This document shows positions 1 to 11,740 of a DNA stretch of 64,000 nt, one piece after another. Below the pieces are notes generated by a model, which was not told the DNA's origin, did no database searches, and saw nothing but the letters and a program-made list of their open reading frames with translations. Source of the DNA: Palaemon carinicauda (lineage: Eukaryota; Arthropoda; Malacostraca; Decapoda; Palaemonidae). The position numbers and the translations under genes were made by a program. The DNA lies in NCBI RefSeq assembly GCF_036898095.1, contig NC_090744.1:10465598-10529597 (forward strand), in the 5' to 3' direction. The number at the start of each line of letters is the position of its first letter. Positions within the stretch are counted from its first letter, which is position 1.

Positions 1-1187
1 GGGGGGAGCCTCGCTAAGCCAGCGGGAAGGGAGGAGCCCTGCCACGCCAGGGGGAAGGGGGGAGCCCCGCCCCGCTCCGCCCCGCTAGCGGGAAGGGGGG
101 AGTCCCGCACCTCCGGCAGGAAGGGGGGACACCGCCCCGCCAGAGGGAAGTGGGGGAGCCCCGCCAGCAAGAAGGGGGGAGCCCCTCCCCGCCAGCGGGA
201 AAGGGGGCGGCCCCGCACCGCCAGCGGGAAGGGGGGAGCCTCGCCAAGCCAGCGGGAAGGGAGGAGCCCTGCCACGCCAGGGGGAAGGGGGGAGCCCCGC
301 CCCGCTCCGTCCCGCTAGCGGGAAGGGGGGGAGCCCCACCCCGCCAGCAAGAAGGGGGGAGTCCCGCCCCTCCAGAGGGAAGGGGGAACCCCGCCCCGCC
401 AGCGAGAAGGGGGAAGCCCCGCCCCGGCAGTGGGAAGGGAGGGGGGGAATCCCGCCCCACCTGCGGGAAGGGGGGAGCCCCGCCCTGCCAGCGGGAAGGG
501 GGGAGACCCGCCCCGCCAGCGAGAAGGGGGGAGTCCCGCCCCTCCAGAGGGAAGGGGGAACCCCGCCCCGCCAGCGAGAAGGGGGAAGCCCCGCCCCGGC
601 AGTGGGAAGGGAGGGGGGAGTCCCGCCCCACTTGCGGGAAGGGGGGAGCCCCGTCCCACCAGCGGGAAGGGGGGACACCGCCCCGCCAGAGGGAAGGGAG
701 GAGCCCCGCCAGCGAAAAGGGGGGGCCCCTCCCCGCCAGCGGGAAAGGGGGCAGCCCCGCGCCGCCAGCGGGAAGGGGGGAGCCTCGCCAAGCCAGCGGG
801 AAGGGGGGAGCCCTGCCACGCCAGCGAGAAGGGGGGAGTCCCGCCCCTCCAGAGGGAAGGGGGAACCCCGCCCCGCCAGCGAGAAGGGGGAAGCCCCACC
901 CCGGCAGTGGGAAGGGGGGGAGTCCCGCCCCGCCTGCGGGAAGGGGGGAGCCCCGCCCTGCCAGCGGGAAGGGGGAAGCCCCGCCCTGCCAGTGGGAAGG
1001 GGGGAGCCCCGCCCTGCCAGCGGGAAGGGGGGAGCCCCGCCCTGCCAGCGGGAAGGGGGGAGCCCCACCCTGCCAGCGGGAAGGGGGGAGCCCCGCCCTG
1101 CCAGCGGGAAGGGGGGAGCCCCGCCCTGCCAGCGGGAAGGAGGAGACCCTCCGGGCTAGCAGGAAGGGAGCCAGCCCTGCCCAGCCA
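1..1187. repeat. G+C-rich minisatellite array
   Basis: The whole stretch is made of variants of a G/C-rich unit of about 28 bp containing GCCAGCGGGAAGGGGGGAGC. The unit is cleanest between about 950 and 1140, where consecutive copies are nearly identical. A higher-order pattern is also visible: one longer block recurs near 361, 532 and 839, and another near 7, 237 and 781. Long open frames exist on both strands, but they only encode G/P/R/S-rich repeats because the unit contains almost no stop codons. I therefore do not call a gene here. The array is cut by the window start. Confidence 0.9.
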
Positions 1188-1237
1188 ACAATAGAGAATT
1201 CCTGTATCTAGCTTATTTTAAAAAAAAAACATAAAGG

Positions 1238-1990
1238 GTGGAATCAGGATGGCAGTTATGAAAAGCAAAACAAGAATCTTGAAGACTTATTCTTTCTCTC
1301 CCTGATGAAGAAGAAGTCTTCAAGATTCTTGTTTTGAAGACTTCTAGAAAGGGATCAATGACAAGTGGAATGAGGAAGGCAGTCATGAAAGCAAAACATG
1401 AATCTTGAAGACTTCCTCTTTCTCTCCAGGAGGAAGAAGAAGTTTTCAAGATACTTGTTTTGAGACTTCTTCTTCCACATGGAGAGAAAGGAGAAGTCTT
1501 CAAGATTCTTGTTTTGAAGACTTCTTTCTTTTGAGAAGAAAGGGATCAACGACAAGTGGAATCAGGAAGGCAGTCATGAAAAGCAAAACAAGAATCTTGA
1601 AGACTTCTCCTTTCTCTCCAGGAGGAAGAAGGAGTCTTCAAGATTCTTTTGTTGAAGACTTCTGCTTCATCATCGAGAGAAAGAAGTAGTCTTCAAGATT
1701 CTTGTTTTAAATTCTTTCTTTTAAGAAGAAAGGGATCAACGCCAAGTGGAATCAGGAGGGCAGTCATGAAAAGCAAAACAAGAATCTTGAAGACTTCCTC
1801 TTTCTCTCCAGGAGGAAGAAGAAGTCTTCAAGATTCTTTTTTTGAAGACTTCTTCTTCCTCATGGAGAGAAAGAAGAAGTCTTCAAGATTCTTGTTTTGA
1901 AGACTTCTTTCTTCTAAGACGAAAGGGATCAACGACAAGAGGAATCAGGAGGGCAGTCATGAAAAGCAAAACAAGAATCTTGAAGACTAA
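1238..1990. repeat. Satellite of ~190 bp units with internal inverted repeats
   Basis: A unit beginning GGGATCAACGACAAGTGGAA recurs at about 1351, 1550, 1731 and 1926, that is every 180 to 200 bp, with a partial copy at 1238. Inside each unit the motif AAGTCTTCAAGATTCTTG and its reverse complement occur several times, so single units can fold into hairpins. Short open frames in the array (Ser/Phe-rich) are repeat products and not genes. Confidence 0.85.
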
Positions 1991-2868
1991 TAACCGATTT
2001 ATTTGAAAGGATTCGGACAGAAAATACAGGAAGAAGCGGGAGTCAGGAAGGAGAACGGGAGAGAAGAAATAAAGAATCAGGAAAGAACTAATTATTATTT
2101 GTTGATCAGTTTACGATTGTGCGGATTTGAAATGAGTAAGTATATCCCATAATGTTGAAGATGCTAAAATAAAGATTGTGCAGAATAAGGTGGAAAGCTA
2201 AAATCCTTCAATCTGAAGCATTTTTTTCCTCTAAAAGGAAGAACTTCTAAGGAGAGACACTCCAATTGAAAGTCTTCCTGTTAGCACGTGCTTATAAGAA
2301 AAATAATTATCTACGACCGACGAAGGAACGGGTTTGGGATCGGAGATTTTTGGTTTACTGCGGCCCGGATTTGAACATCGGGATCCAGCTTCGGTCATCT
2401 TTTTGTGTCAAACTCATCATAATTTGTCTGTCATCAGTGTTCCTGTCATCCAACACAAGTAACAGCTTTTAAAAGATACAATCAGCGCTCCGTTCCCCTT
2501 ACGGACTGCCAACACAAGGGGCCGAGGTCCGCCTTATATATAGGCGGGTCAATCTAAATCATCATCATCAGGAGAGGCAATTTGAGACACGGGACCTCTT
2601 ACGGTCATTATAAAAAGAATATTTTAATTGCAAATGGATCAATGGTTCAATTGGGTTCCGTCGTCATGAAACGACTTCAAGATGTTCGTCAAAAGAAATT
2701 CGGCCAAGAAGCGCAACAGCAGGAGGAGAGGAACTGGCCAAACAAATACTTTCAGGAAAGAGTTTGTTGCCCTTCATCAGGACCCCTAAAAGATTGATAC
2801 GCAATTGGGACGTCAAAACGAAAGTTAGCTTACGGGAAGAGTAGGAACGGGGTACCTTCACGCACACA
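1991..2868. other. No gene recognised
   Basis: Unique-looking sequence between the satellite and the first microsatellite. Open frames are short and match nothing I know. A G+C-richer patch at about 2480 to 2560 holds a short imperfect inverted repeat (GGTCCGCC / GGCGGGTC around TATATA). I see no splice-flanked coding pattern. Confidence 0.5.
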
Positions 2869-3038
<170 letters not shown>

Positions 3039-3345
3039 GGGTATTATTTTCTTACCTGTTACTATGTTGCTAATTTCTATTATAAATTAATTCACGGGGG
3101 AATAAAACATTAAAGGGGATTTCGTATAATTACGTTTCGATATAGCTGACCATAACAGACAGTAAGTAGAATATTGAGAAACTAGGTCTTCCTCATTCCT
3201 GTTTTCCTATGGAATTAAGACATTCTTCATGGATGTTGATGCTTAAGGAGGTGTAGACCCAAATACTATTTTTCCTTCGTTTTTTATAAAGCCCACTGGT
3301 TTCTTAGCTCTTAATTTGTCTACTACTTTCTTTAAGTTATCAATT

Positions 3346-3624
<279 letters not shown>

Positions 3625-3708
3625 TATAGTCACAAAAGAAGAACTGAGTTTGTTTTCATTTTTCCTTTCATGACTATTTATACTTGATTATTTTATGCTC
3701 ATCACGTG

Positions 3709-3823
<115 letters not shown>

Positions 3824-4008
3824 GATAAATTTTGCACATTTAGACGTGTTTTCATATTAATATAAGCCATATATTATACTCCCTTAATATCTGGATTCTC
3901 TCTATACCTCGTGATCAGAAAACCAAGGGGGAATCAACTCAAAGATAATAGCTTCTGGTAGGCTGGGAAATCGAACGCTGGTCCGAAAAACTGGCATGAA
4001 AATTGGTA

Positions 4009-4147
<139 letters not shown>

Positions 4148-4422
4148 GCGTGTTTTGTATTTACAGTGGATATTTGAGACGTCAAGTGATAATAAAGAAT
4201 TGAAATATGGCAACTCCATTTGTAACTTTTGTATGCTTTTGCTAACAAAGACAGCCCTTTACTGTCTTTGGTTCGCTAAGGTTGGAAAAGGCTCCGCCCA
4301 TTTCTTATAAGTAGTAAGACGAGCAACACCTTGTCTGTTTTGTCACGGGAACACTAGAGACATCTGACGAAAGATTTCCCCAGGGTGTCTGCGTTCTTTT
4401 GATTCTAACTGTACAACAACAG

Positions 4423-5283
4423 ATGTCTGGTTTTCTGGATATGATAACTGCTCAATACACTAATATGCGTCAAGAAATTATTGAGCTGAAAGAGAAACTT
4501 ATGGAATACGAACAAGAGAATGTAACCAAGACCACATATGCAAATAGGTTGGGAAAAAAAAAAAACAAAAAAAACCACACACTTTTTTCATAAAATCTAC
4601 GGAAGAAAATACGAAGGCTTCAGAGATCAAGAAAACTATCATGAAGAAGATAACCACGAATGTCGAACAGGTCAAAACCTCTAAACAAGGCCACTTGGTA
4701 GTTAATTTTGCGGATAAAGCTGGGTTAGAATAGGCTAAAAATGACTTAGAAGAGGTCAAGAATGACATTAAGGTAGAAGTAGATAAAAAGGATCTACTTA
4801 AACTGAAGATCAAGGTCTGCAATATTGATGAAAATGAAGATGATATAATTGCCAGTATAATGGAGAAGAATGAATGGTTGAATGATATATGTGAAAATGA
4901 AGAGGACTTTAGATTGATCAAGAAGTTTAAATCAAGACAAAGCGGTAAATTACATGTCATTATAAAGTGTAGTCCAACTATCAGGAAAGTCTTCCGTAAA
5001 AGGGATGATAGAGTATATACCACGCTTGGAGGATGCTGCAAAATTTATGATTCCTTCAATGTATTTCAGTGTTATAAATGCCAGGAATTTGGTCATACTG
5101 CCGAAAATTGTAGCAAGACTCGGGTATGTGCCAAGTGTAGCCAGGATCATCGAACCACGGATTGTAATGTAAATACGTTAAAGTGTCATAACTGCACAGT
5201 GAGGAATTACAATGATACGAATCATAAAACACACATGCGAACCGAACCTTGTATTGTAACCAATTCTTGTAACAAAAACGCAA
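4423..5283 (+). pseudogene. L2x ORF1 (nucleic-acid-binding protein), frameshifted
   Basis: ORF1 proteins of LINEs bind the element RNA and act as chaperones during target-primed reverse transcription. The frame opens at MSGFLDM near 4423 with a heptad-like, glutamate-rich coiled-coil stretch. An A-run at about 4551 to 4576 breaks the frame. The next frame has an in-frame TAG near 4731 and then continues to a cysteine cluster. CYKCQEFGHTAENC (CX2CX4HX4C) is a clear zinc knuckle, followed by CAKCSQDHRTTDC and CHNC. At least one frameshift and one stop separate the parts. The C-terminus runs into the G+C-rich segment described next. Family membership is firm from position and knuckles; the exact start is a guess. 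Confidence 0.75.
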
Positions 5284-5590
5284 GTGTGGACGGTTCCTCG
5301 AACCCGAACCCCGAACCCGCGAGGTTCGAGGCTCGGTTCGCCCTCCGTCCCGGCAATTGTCGGTTTTTGGGCCCCGAATCAAAGGGAGGTCTCTTTGCAC
5401 GTTACGCAACGTGTGGACGGGACCTGTATTGCACGCGTATCAACAGAGGTGGCTGAACTTTACACCGACTATGAATAAGGCCGTCCATAGAAGAGTCCCT
5501 TGTTTTGGTCAGTCAGTACGTATATGTGTACCATATATGCGTAACGCAGTTACGCATACAAGGTTCGGTTCGCGTGTGTGTACCCACCTT
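5284..5590. other. G+C-rich segment of foreign composition inside the LINE
   Basis: Between the last zinc knuckles of ORF1 and the endonuclease start, about 300 bases are distinctly richer in G+C and CpG than the AT-rich LINE around them. The left side carries TCGAACCCGAACCCCGAACC and the right side, read in reverse, CGCGAACCGAACC, so the borders are partly inverted. GTGTG is present at both edges. I read it as a possible small insertion (MITE-like), but it could also be an original intergenic spacer. No gene is visible. Confidence 0.4.
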
Positions 5591-5654
5591 AAATATGATG
5601 ATAACTGTATAGTATACAAGGAGGAGCATACCAGGATAAAAAATAGAACCGATC

Positions 5655-6290
5655 ATGGAGTCTAGCCCATTGGTTAAGTGTGGTCTGATAAATATTCAAT
5701 CGGTGGGGAATAAAACCATAAAGATTAGAAATCTTATTAACGAAATGGAATTAGATTTATGCTTATTAACGGAAACTTGGTTGCAGGGAAATATTAGTGA
5801 AAACTCAAAGATTCAGGAGATGACGCCGTGTACTCACGATTTCTACCACGTACCAAGAAAGGACAAAACTGGAGGAGGAGTGGGTGTCTTCGTGTCGAAA
5901 ACCTTCTCTAGGGTTTCTATCATGAATGAAATAGTATTTGAAACGTTTCAATATATCTATCTAAAACTGACAAGAAACAGTAAGGTATTGAATATAATAT
6001 CATTATACAGACCACCAGGGAGTAATATGAGGAAATTCATTGAAGAATTTAATATTCTTGTGGGTGTGGTGGACGATATTAAAAATACATTAATTGGTGG
6101 TGACTTTAATTGTTGGGTAGATGATGAAAACGATTATAAGACTAAAGAACTCAAGAAGTATTTGAGATGTTTAATTTAATAAACAGTGTTTCGGTATCAA
6201 CGTCAGTAGGTGGTCATACACTCAACTTAGTCATATGTGGAAAAGATTCAGACCTAATAAGAAACCTTGAAGTGGAACCAGACTTTGAGA
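5655..6290 (+). pseudogene. L2x ORF2, AP-endonuclease domain
   Basis: This is the N-terminal part of ORF2, an apurinic/apyrimidinic-type endonuclease that nicks target DNA. The open part starts at Met 5655. NIQS near its start, LLTETWL, then SLYRPPGS and IGGDFNCWVD are the family motifs (the conserved Glu in TETWL and Asp/Asn in GDFN are present). The frame is lost near 6160, where the coding sense continues in a second frame through GGHTLNLVICG, and is lost again near 6290. It is joined to the RT region without other sequence, as in one original polyprotein. Confidence 0.85.
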
Positions 6291-8558
6291 TCTCAAAAAC
6301 ACAAACTTATCACTTTCGATGTTAATATAAATTGCACCAGAGTATTGAAAAAATGGATCACATATAAGGAACGGGAAAATTTGGATGCTGAGAATTTTAT
6401 TGAAGCTAGTGTAGCGCAAATGTCTTGTAAAAACATACAATGTGATCATATGGTAGACAGAGAATGTGTTGGGTGTTATGCCAAGAAATATAACGACAAT
6501 TTTGGAAAAATGTACGATACCATGTGTCCCATAAAGAACAAACAAATAGTTGTACGCGAAAATGTTAGATGGTATAACATTGAGCTATTAAAGGCAAAAA
6601 GACACAGACGTAAGATGGAAGGTAGATGGAAAAGAGCCAAATCCTCACAAGCCAGAAATCTATATAATAAGGCCAGAAATGACTATAACATCCTGTTAGA
6701 AAAAACAAAAAGAAAATTCTACAACGGCGAATGTAAAAAAAACAATAACATGAAGGACTTTCACAAAAACCTTGATGATTTGATGGGATTAAAGAAAAAA
6801 TATGTCTTGCCTGACAGTGTGTGTGCAGAGAGTTTTGCCATATTCTTTAGTGAAAAAATTGATAAAATCTATAGAGGTTTCCCCCAAAATCACTTGGAAG
6901 GACAGTCAGCTATGCCAGTGAAGGAGGGAAAGAAGTTAATAAAATTTAAGGAAATAAATGTGCGACTTGTTAAAGGTTATGAGAGAGATGAAGAATACAT
7001 ATTGTGGAAATGACCCTTTCCCAAACAGTTCAATAAGTGAAGCTCCAAACAAGCAAGTTGTATATAATATTTACCTGAACATAATTAACCTATGTATATC
7101 ACAATCCTGTTTTCCTAGCTGTGAAAAAACTGCGTTGATCAAACCAATTTACAAAGGGAAAGGTGATGTAAACGAGCTAAATTCATATAGGCCCATTTCA
7201 AATGTATCCTATATGTCAAAGCTTATTGAAAAAGTCATAAGTGAGCAATTATGGGCGCATATTGACGAGTTACAGGTATTCCCGGAAAATCAATCGGCCT
7301 ACAGAGCTAATCATTCTACAGAAACTACCTTATGCTCAATAATGAATGATATGATAGGTCTTCTTGATGAGGGAAAGTGTGGAATTTTGATTATGTTAGA
7401 TCTTAGTGCTGCTTTTGACACTGTTGTGCACGAGTACTTACTTGACGACTCAAAGTCTATTGGAGTGTGACTGAGGAAGCACTGAAATTTTTGCGAAGTT
7501 ACTTAGTGAATAGGAAGACTATTGTAGAAGTTTCTGGAAACCGATCCAGTGAGAGAATTCTTACGAAGGGTGTACCACAGGGTAGAGTTCTGGGCCCTAT
7601 CTTGTTTAACATATATACTATCGAGCTATCACACATCTTGAAAAAACAAAAAGTGGGCTTTAAACTATATGCAGATGATACTCAGTTTTACCTCTCAATT
7701 TCAACAACACAAGATACAAAGAACAAAATTGATGAGATAATGACTGAAATAAAAACATGGATGCAGAGGAAAAAGCTCAAATTAAATGATGATAAAACAG
7801 AATGTATGTTTTTTGGCACAAAGGTGGCTTTGAAGAATTACCAGTTAATTCAAAGTATAAAAATTGGTGAAGCTGATGTTGGGATTATGCCTGTTGTGGA
7901 AAATTTGGGTGTACTGATAGATAGTAATTTGTCAATGAGGGACCAAATTGTGAACACAGTGAAAGTGTGTAACTATCACCTGAGAAACATAGCATTTATT
8001 AGAAAATATTTAACAGAGGGCAGTAAAAAATTTTTAGTGATGAGTCACGTAATATCAAGGCTTGACTATTGTAATTCTCTGTACTACAAATTGCCCAATA
8101 CACTACTAAGAAAGCTTCAAAATGTGCAAAACCGAGCGGCTAGACTGATGAAAGGCATTAAACTACGGGAGAGAATAACTCTTGCATTGATCGATCTACA
8201 TTGGTTACCTGTTAAGGCTAGAATTGAATTTAAGATTTGCTTGTTGACCCACAAAGCACTTACAAGTGATAAGCCTAAATATCTTCGTGATTGCTTGGTC
8301 CCCTACCCTGAAGCTACCAGCGCCGCTGTAAGAATAAGACATGCTGATGACCCACATAGACTATTCGAAATTAATGTGAATCATGCAATAGGAGGAAGAA
8401 TGTTCAGTTATGCTGCACCGAGACTCTTCAATGACCTTCCACTCGATGTCAAGAATAGCAAAAATGTGGCAGCTTTCAAGAAAAACCTGAATACTTATCT
8501 TTTTAGAAAGTGTTATAATAGTGACCTGAAAACTATCAAGCCTGAATACAAATGCTAG
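6267..8558 (+). pseudogene. L2x ORF2, reverse transcriptase and C-terminal domain
   Basis: The RT copies element RNA at the nicked target. Three successive frames (about 6267-7013, 6958-7470, 7467-8558) carry one continuous protein. The first holds the linker, the second RT palm motifs (SAYRANHSTETT, LDLSAAFDTV) and the third GVPQGR, then the catalytic LYADDTQFYL at about 7665 to 7694, then the L2-type C-terminal region (SRLDYCNSLYY, NRAARLMKG, HWLPVKARIEFK). The break near 7440 to 7470 looks like a small deletion with a frame change. The stop at 8556 to 8558 is followed at once by the 3' UTR. The catalytic residues survive, but three frames and the disrupted endonuclease make it inactive. 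Confidence 0.9.
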
Positions 8559-8692
8559 CGAAATAACTGATAAGATACAGAGCAAAATATTAACTGGAAA
8601 GAAATTATTTTTTCACACACCAAGGCCGGCCTGAACAGAATTTTAGTGTCTGACGGAGGGCGAGAAATAAACCCGTAAAAGTAAGTAAAGTA

Positions 8693-9255
8693 AGATCATT
8701 CTAACCAATCAGCGATCAGGAAACTTTTCCGAGCTAAAAGGGAACCGTTGCGAGTCGGTGCAAATATGACTCGCTAAAAGAAATGGACTAGCAAGCTTTG
8801 AATATACAGAAATAAACTTTACGCACAAATAAATATCTATTGTATGAGTGCTTCGATAATGAGGATTTAACCCTAAACTAGCAATACGCGACCATGAAAT
8901 GTTGAATGTTTTCGAATGAACATCATAAAATGACTATGGAGATTCTGTAGAGAGTAGGGTTCCCCTGCTGTATGGGACCAGATAAGCATTCCTTTAAGAA
9001 AGTAATTTACCAGAACTACCGCCATTAACGAGAAGGAATTAACGGTGTTAGAAATCTAAATTGTTAATTATTTCTGAAGTAATTTTTCCAATGGCTGAAT
9101 ATAGCATGCATGCTTTGAAAAATTAGAAAAATAAGGTATAGATTGGATCTCTTTTCATATTTCGAGTTAATCAAATTAATATTGTAAATATTTGGAATAA
9201 AAATAATAGGAAAAAAATCAACAGACGTAAGACTCATTAAGACACAAAATGTGTA
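8693..9255. other. No gene; copies of short dispersed modules
   Basis: AT-rich sequence without coding potential. GAGTGCTTCGATAATGAGGA near 8848 is a copy of a module found again near 9735, 11445 and, inverted, 12130. A second module at about 8935 to 9010 (GTAGAGAGTAGGGTTCCCCT and following) has a diverged counterpart at about 10560 to 10630. Confidence 0.5.
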
Positions 9256-9600
9256 GTTTGAAGGTTCAAAAGCGGCTTATGAATGGCAGAGGGAAGGGAC
9301 AGTGACATTGCCCTATCGAGCAGGACATTACCCTAGAGACTGACCATATATACATATGATCAGCGCCCAAGCCCCCTCTCTAATCTACTTAGAACCAAGG
9401 AGGTCCAGGCAATGGCTGCTGATATCTCGGCAGATAGACCTATAGGCTCCCCCAAACCCCCCAACCTTAACTCACAAGGATGATGAGGTTGCAGCGACCA
9501 AAGGAACTAACGAGTCTGAGCAGGTCTCGAACCCCAGTCTGGGGTTCGCCAGTCAGGGACGTTACTACATCGGCCACCACAACCCCTACGCAATTGGTTA
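9256..9600 (-). mobile_element. tRNA-derived SINE
   Basis: Read on the - strand, the sequence starts near 9597 with a tRNA-like head. This has an A-box-like TGGCCGATGTAG and, about 45 bases on, GGTTCGAGACC, which fits the RNA polymerase III B box. A non-tRNA body follows and ends near 9256. A second copy of the body without the tRNA head lies at 26262 to 26470 in the same orientation and shares long stretches such as ATATACATATGAT and CAATGGCTGCTGATA. The two copies plus the pol III boxes support a SINE. The parental tRNA is not clear to me. Confidence 0.7.
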
Positions 9601-9819
9601 ACAAAACTATTCAAAATCGAGATTTGATATGAGAAATATTATGATTTATCATCATTATCTAAAACATGGTGAAATGACTTAGCCAAGGCTAAGATAACTG
9701 AAATGACCCCTCCCTCATATACGCATGCTTTTTAAGTGCTTCGATAATGTGGATTTGACAATTAACACAAATTACGCAGTTAAGATACGCAAAATACATA
9801 AAAGCATACTGTTAATAAC

Positions 9820-9874
9820 CGTAATTTTAATCTGATATCTCCATTAAAAATTTACTGTTCTCAGTCGTATTTCA

Positions 9875-9940
<66 letters not shown>

Positions 9941-9998
9941 AAAAACCATAATTTTAATCGGAAATCTCCGTGAAAATATATTGTTCTTAGACGTATTT

Positions 9999-10075
<77 letters not shown>

Positions 10076-10128
10076 TTAAGAAAAAAATATATTGTTCTCG
10101 GTCGTTTTTAGGTAAAATATTGGGGACC

Positions 10129-10193
<65 letters not shown>

Positions 10194-10275
10194 TGTTTAA
10201 AAACACCGTAAGTTTAATGGGAAATTCTCCGTAAAAATATAGTGTTCTCAGTCGTGTTTCATTAAAATACATACA
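9820..10275. repeat. Tandem ~125 bp modules, each with a (GA)n tract
   Basis: A unit of the type AATTTTAATCGGAAATCTCC then ATATATTGTTCTCAGTCGT is present four times (about 9826, 9949, 10085 and 10208). In the first three it leads into a (GA)n run of 58 to 68 bases (9877-9935, 10003-10070, 10130-10190). The last unit has no GA run. The microsatellite has been multiplied as part of a larger unit. GA-derived RE and SL open frames are not genes. Confidence 0.85.
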
Positions 10276-11060
10276 GCTGTAATTTTTACCATACTTTATC
10301 ATCTTTTACGGGTTGGTGACCGTAATATCACCCTTTCACATCAATATATCCGTTTTTAAAATAGTAAATGTCTGGAAACATTCCCACTTTTATAGTTTTT
10401 TTACGATAAATATTTAACAGTGTATACTCAAATTCCAAGAAATGTGTTAATAGGAAAGCCTATAATTAGAGTATTGTACACTAAGTGGTTGAAATATAAT
10501 AATCTTATTAGTCGAGATCTGTAGTAGGACTCTTTTTTCCTGCCTTTTCTGCCTTTTCCCTCAGTAGAGATTAGGATTCCTCTGCAGTATAGGACCAGAA
10601 AAGCAGTACCCCTTAAAGAGAAAGTGAAATATTTAAGGCCTTCACACCTAATGGTTAAACAATAGCTTAATAATTATAGTTTTCTTTATCTTGAAGGACC
10701 CAAAGCAATTAATTTCAATATATAATTGTAAACAACATTTACCAATTTATAATACGTAACTAACTTAAATGCCAAAACCAATTAAACGATAAAAACACCA
10801 ATAGAATTATTTAATTCTTATTGCAATCTTTTCTAAGTTACCCTAACCAGCAAACGATGACACGTTAAACACACGCCCTTCGCAAAACCTTCAAGTTTGG
10901 CGAAGGCAAGAAATTTGGAGTTGCTTTGCAATCTGTTAATAATTGAACTACTAAAATTCAAGAATTGATAAATGAGAAATATTTCGACAGGGCATTATCT
11001 GAAACATGGTTAAATTAACGTGTATTCACTGGCGTGGATTTTCATACTCTCAAATATGAA
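10276..11060. other. No gene recognised
   Basis: AT-rich, with stops in all frames. It holds diverged copies of the modules named for 8693-9255 (about 10560-10630), and about 10960-11010 resembles 9630-9680 (AAATATT and AAACATGGT blocks). This suggests old local duplication of the whole 8.8 to 9.7 kb stretch. Confidence 0.45.
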
Positions 11061-11335
11061 CTAAGTTTGAAGTCTCTGTGACAACGATGTCCAAACTTAT
11101 TGCTGATTACGTAAATTGGATATTTTACTTGACCTTTAACCTTGACCTTTGACCTTGACCTTCCAAAATTTAATCATTTCCAGCTTTTTACACAACAGTT
11201 AATCCTTGCAAGTTTCATAACTCCACGATTAAAATTGTGGGCAAGAAGCCGTTCACAAACAAACACACACACTAACACAAGGACACAGACGACTAAAAAC
11301 ATAGCCTCCTTCCAACTTCGTTGGCGGAGGTAATG
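11060..11335. repeat. Dispersed AGGTCA-type repeat element
   Basis: GACCTTTGACCTTGACCTT at about 11139 to 11161 is a run of direct hexamer repeats (AGGTCA on the other strand). It is followed by a body, a short (CA)-rich tract and an end with TTGGCGGAGGTAA. The element at 12225-12690 carries a similar hexamer run. I read both as members of a non-coding dispersed repeat class common in marine invertebrates. No ORF of note. Confidence 0.55.
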
Positions 11336-11579
11336 ACTTCGACCAAGCTAAGATTACTGAAATTACCCCTTCATACACGCATGCTTTCTTCCATATTCCG
11401 AGAGGGGGAAAGTTATAGGGGGTGGGGGTTCCTTTGTGTTAACATAATGTGGATTTGACAATTGACACAAATTAGGCAGTAATACGCAGAATATATAAGA
11501 GCGTAAAAGTACGACAAACTGATCTTGAAAGGTTCGTAGTTCGTAGAGTTGCATTGAGTGATAGGATTAGGGAAGCAGC

Positions 11580-11635
<56 letters not shown>

Positions 11636-11674
11636 CTAAGCGAGTGAGTGAGTGGCTGAGTAAGTGGCTAACTG

Positions 11675-11740
<66 letters not shown>

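Larger units (their letters stand above)
4395..8692 (+). mobile_element. L2-like LINE (here L2x), nearly full length, inactivated
   Basis: The order ORF1 with zinc knuckles, AP endonuclease, reverse transcriptase, short 3' UTR is that of an L2/CR1-type non-LTR retrotransposon. The RT signature (GVPQG, LYADDTQFYL, then SRLDYCNSLYY and HWLPVKARIEFKI downstream) is the L2-style arrangement. The 3' end is a short UTR at 8559 to 8692 that closes with TAAAAGTAAGTAAAGTAAG, a tail of short repeats rather than poly(A). The 5' end is uncertain; transcript-like sequence may begin near 4200. Several frameshifts and stops mean the copy is dead. A 5'-truncated relative of its 3' end lies at 54606 to 54875 on the other strand. 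Confidence 0.9.

Noticed and set aside
150..1211. Long open frames of 185 to 353 codons on both strands in the first 1.2 kb
   Set aside because: They only translate a G/C-rich minisatellite; both strands are open at once and the products are simple G/P/R/S repeats.
2340..2400. B-box-like GTTCAAATCC on the - strand near 2370, suggesting a tRNA or SINE
   Set aside because: No matching A box at the right distance and no cloverleaf; a chance match is likely.
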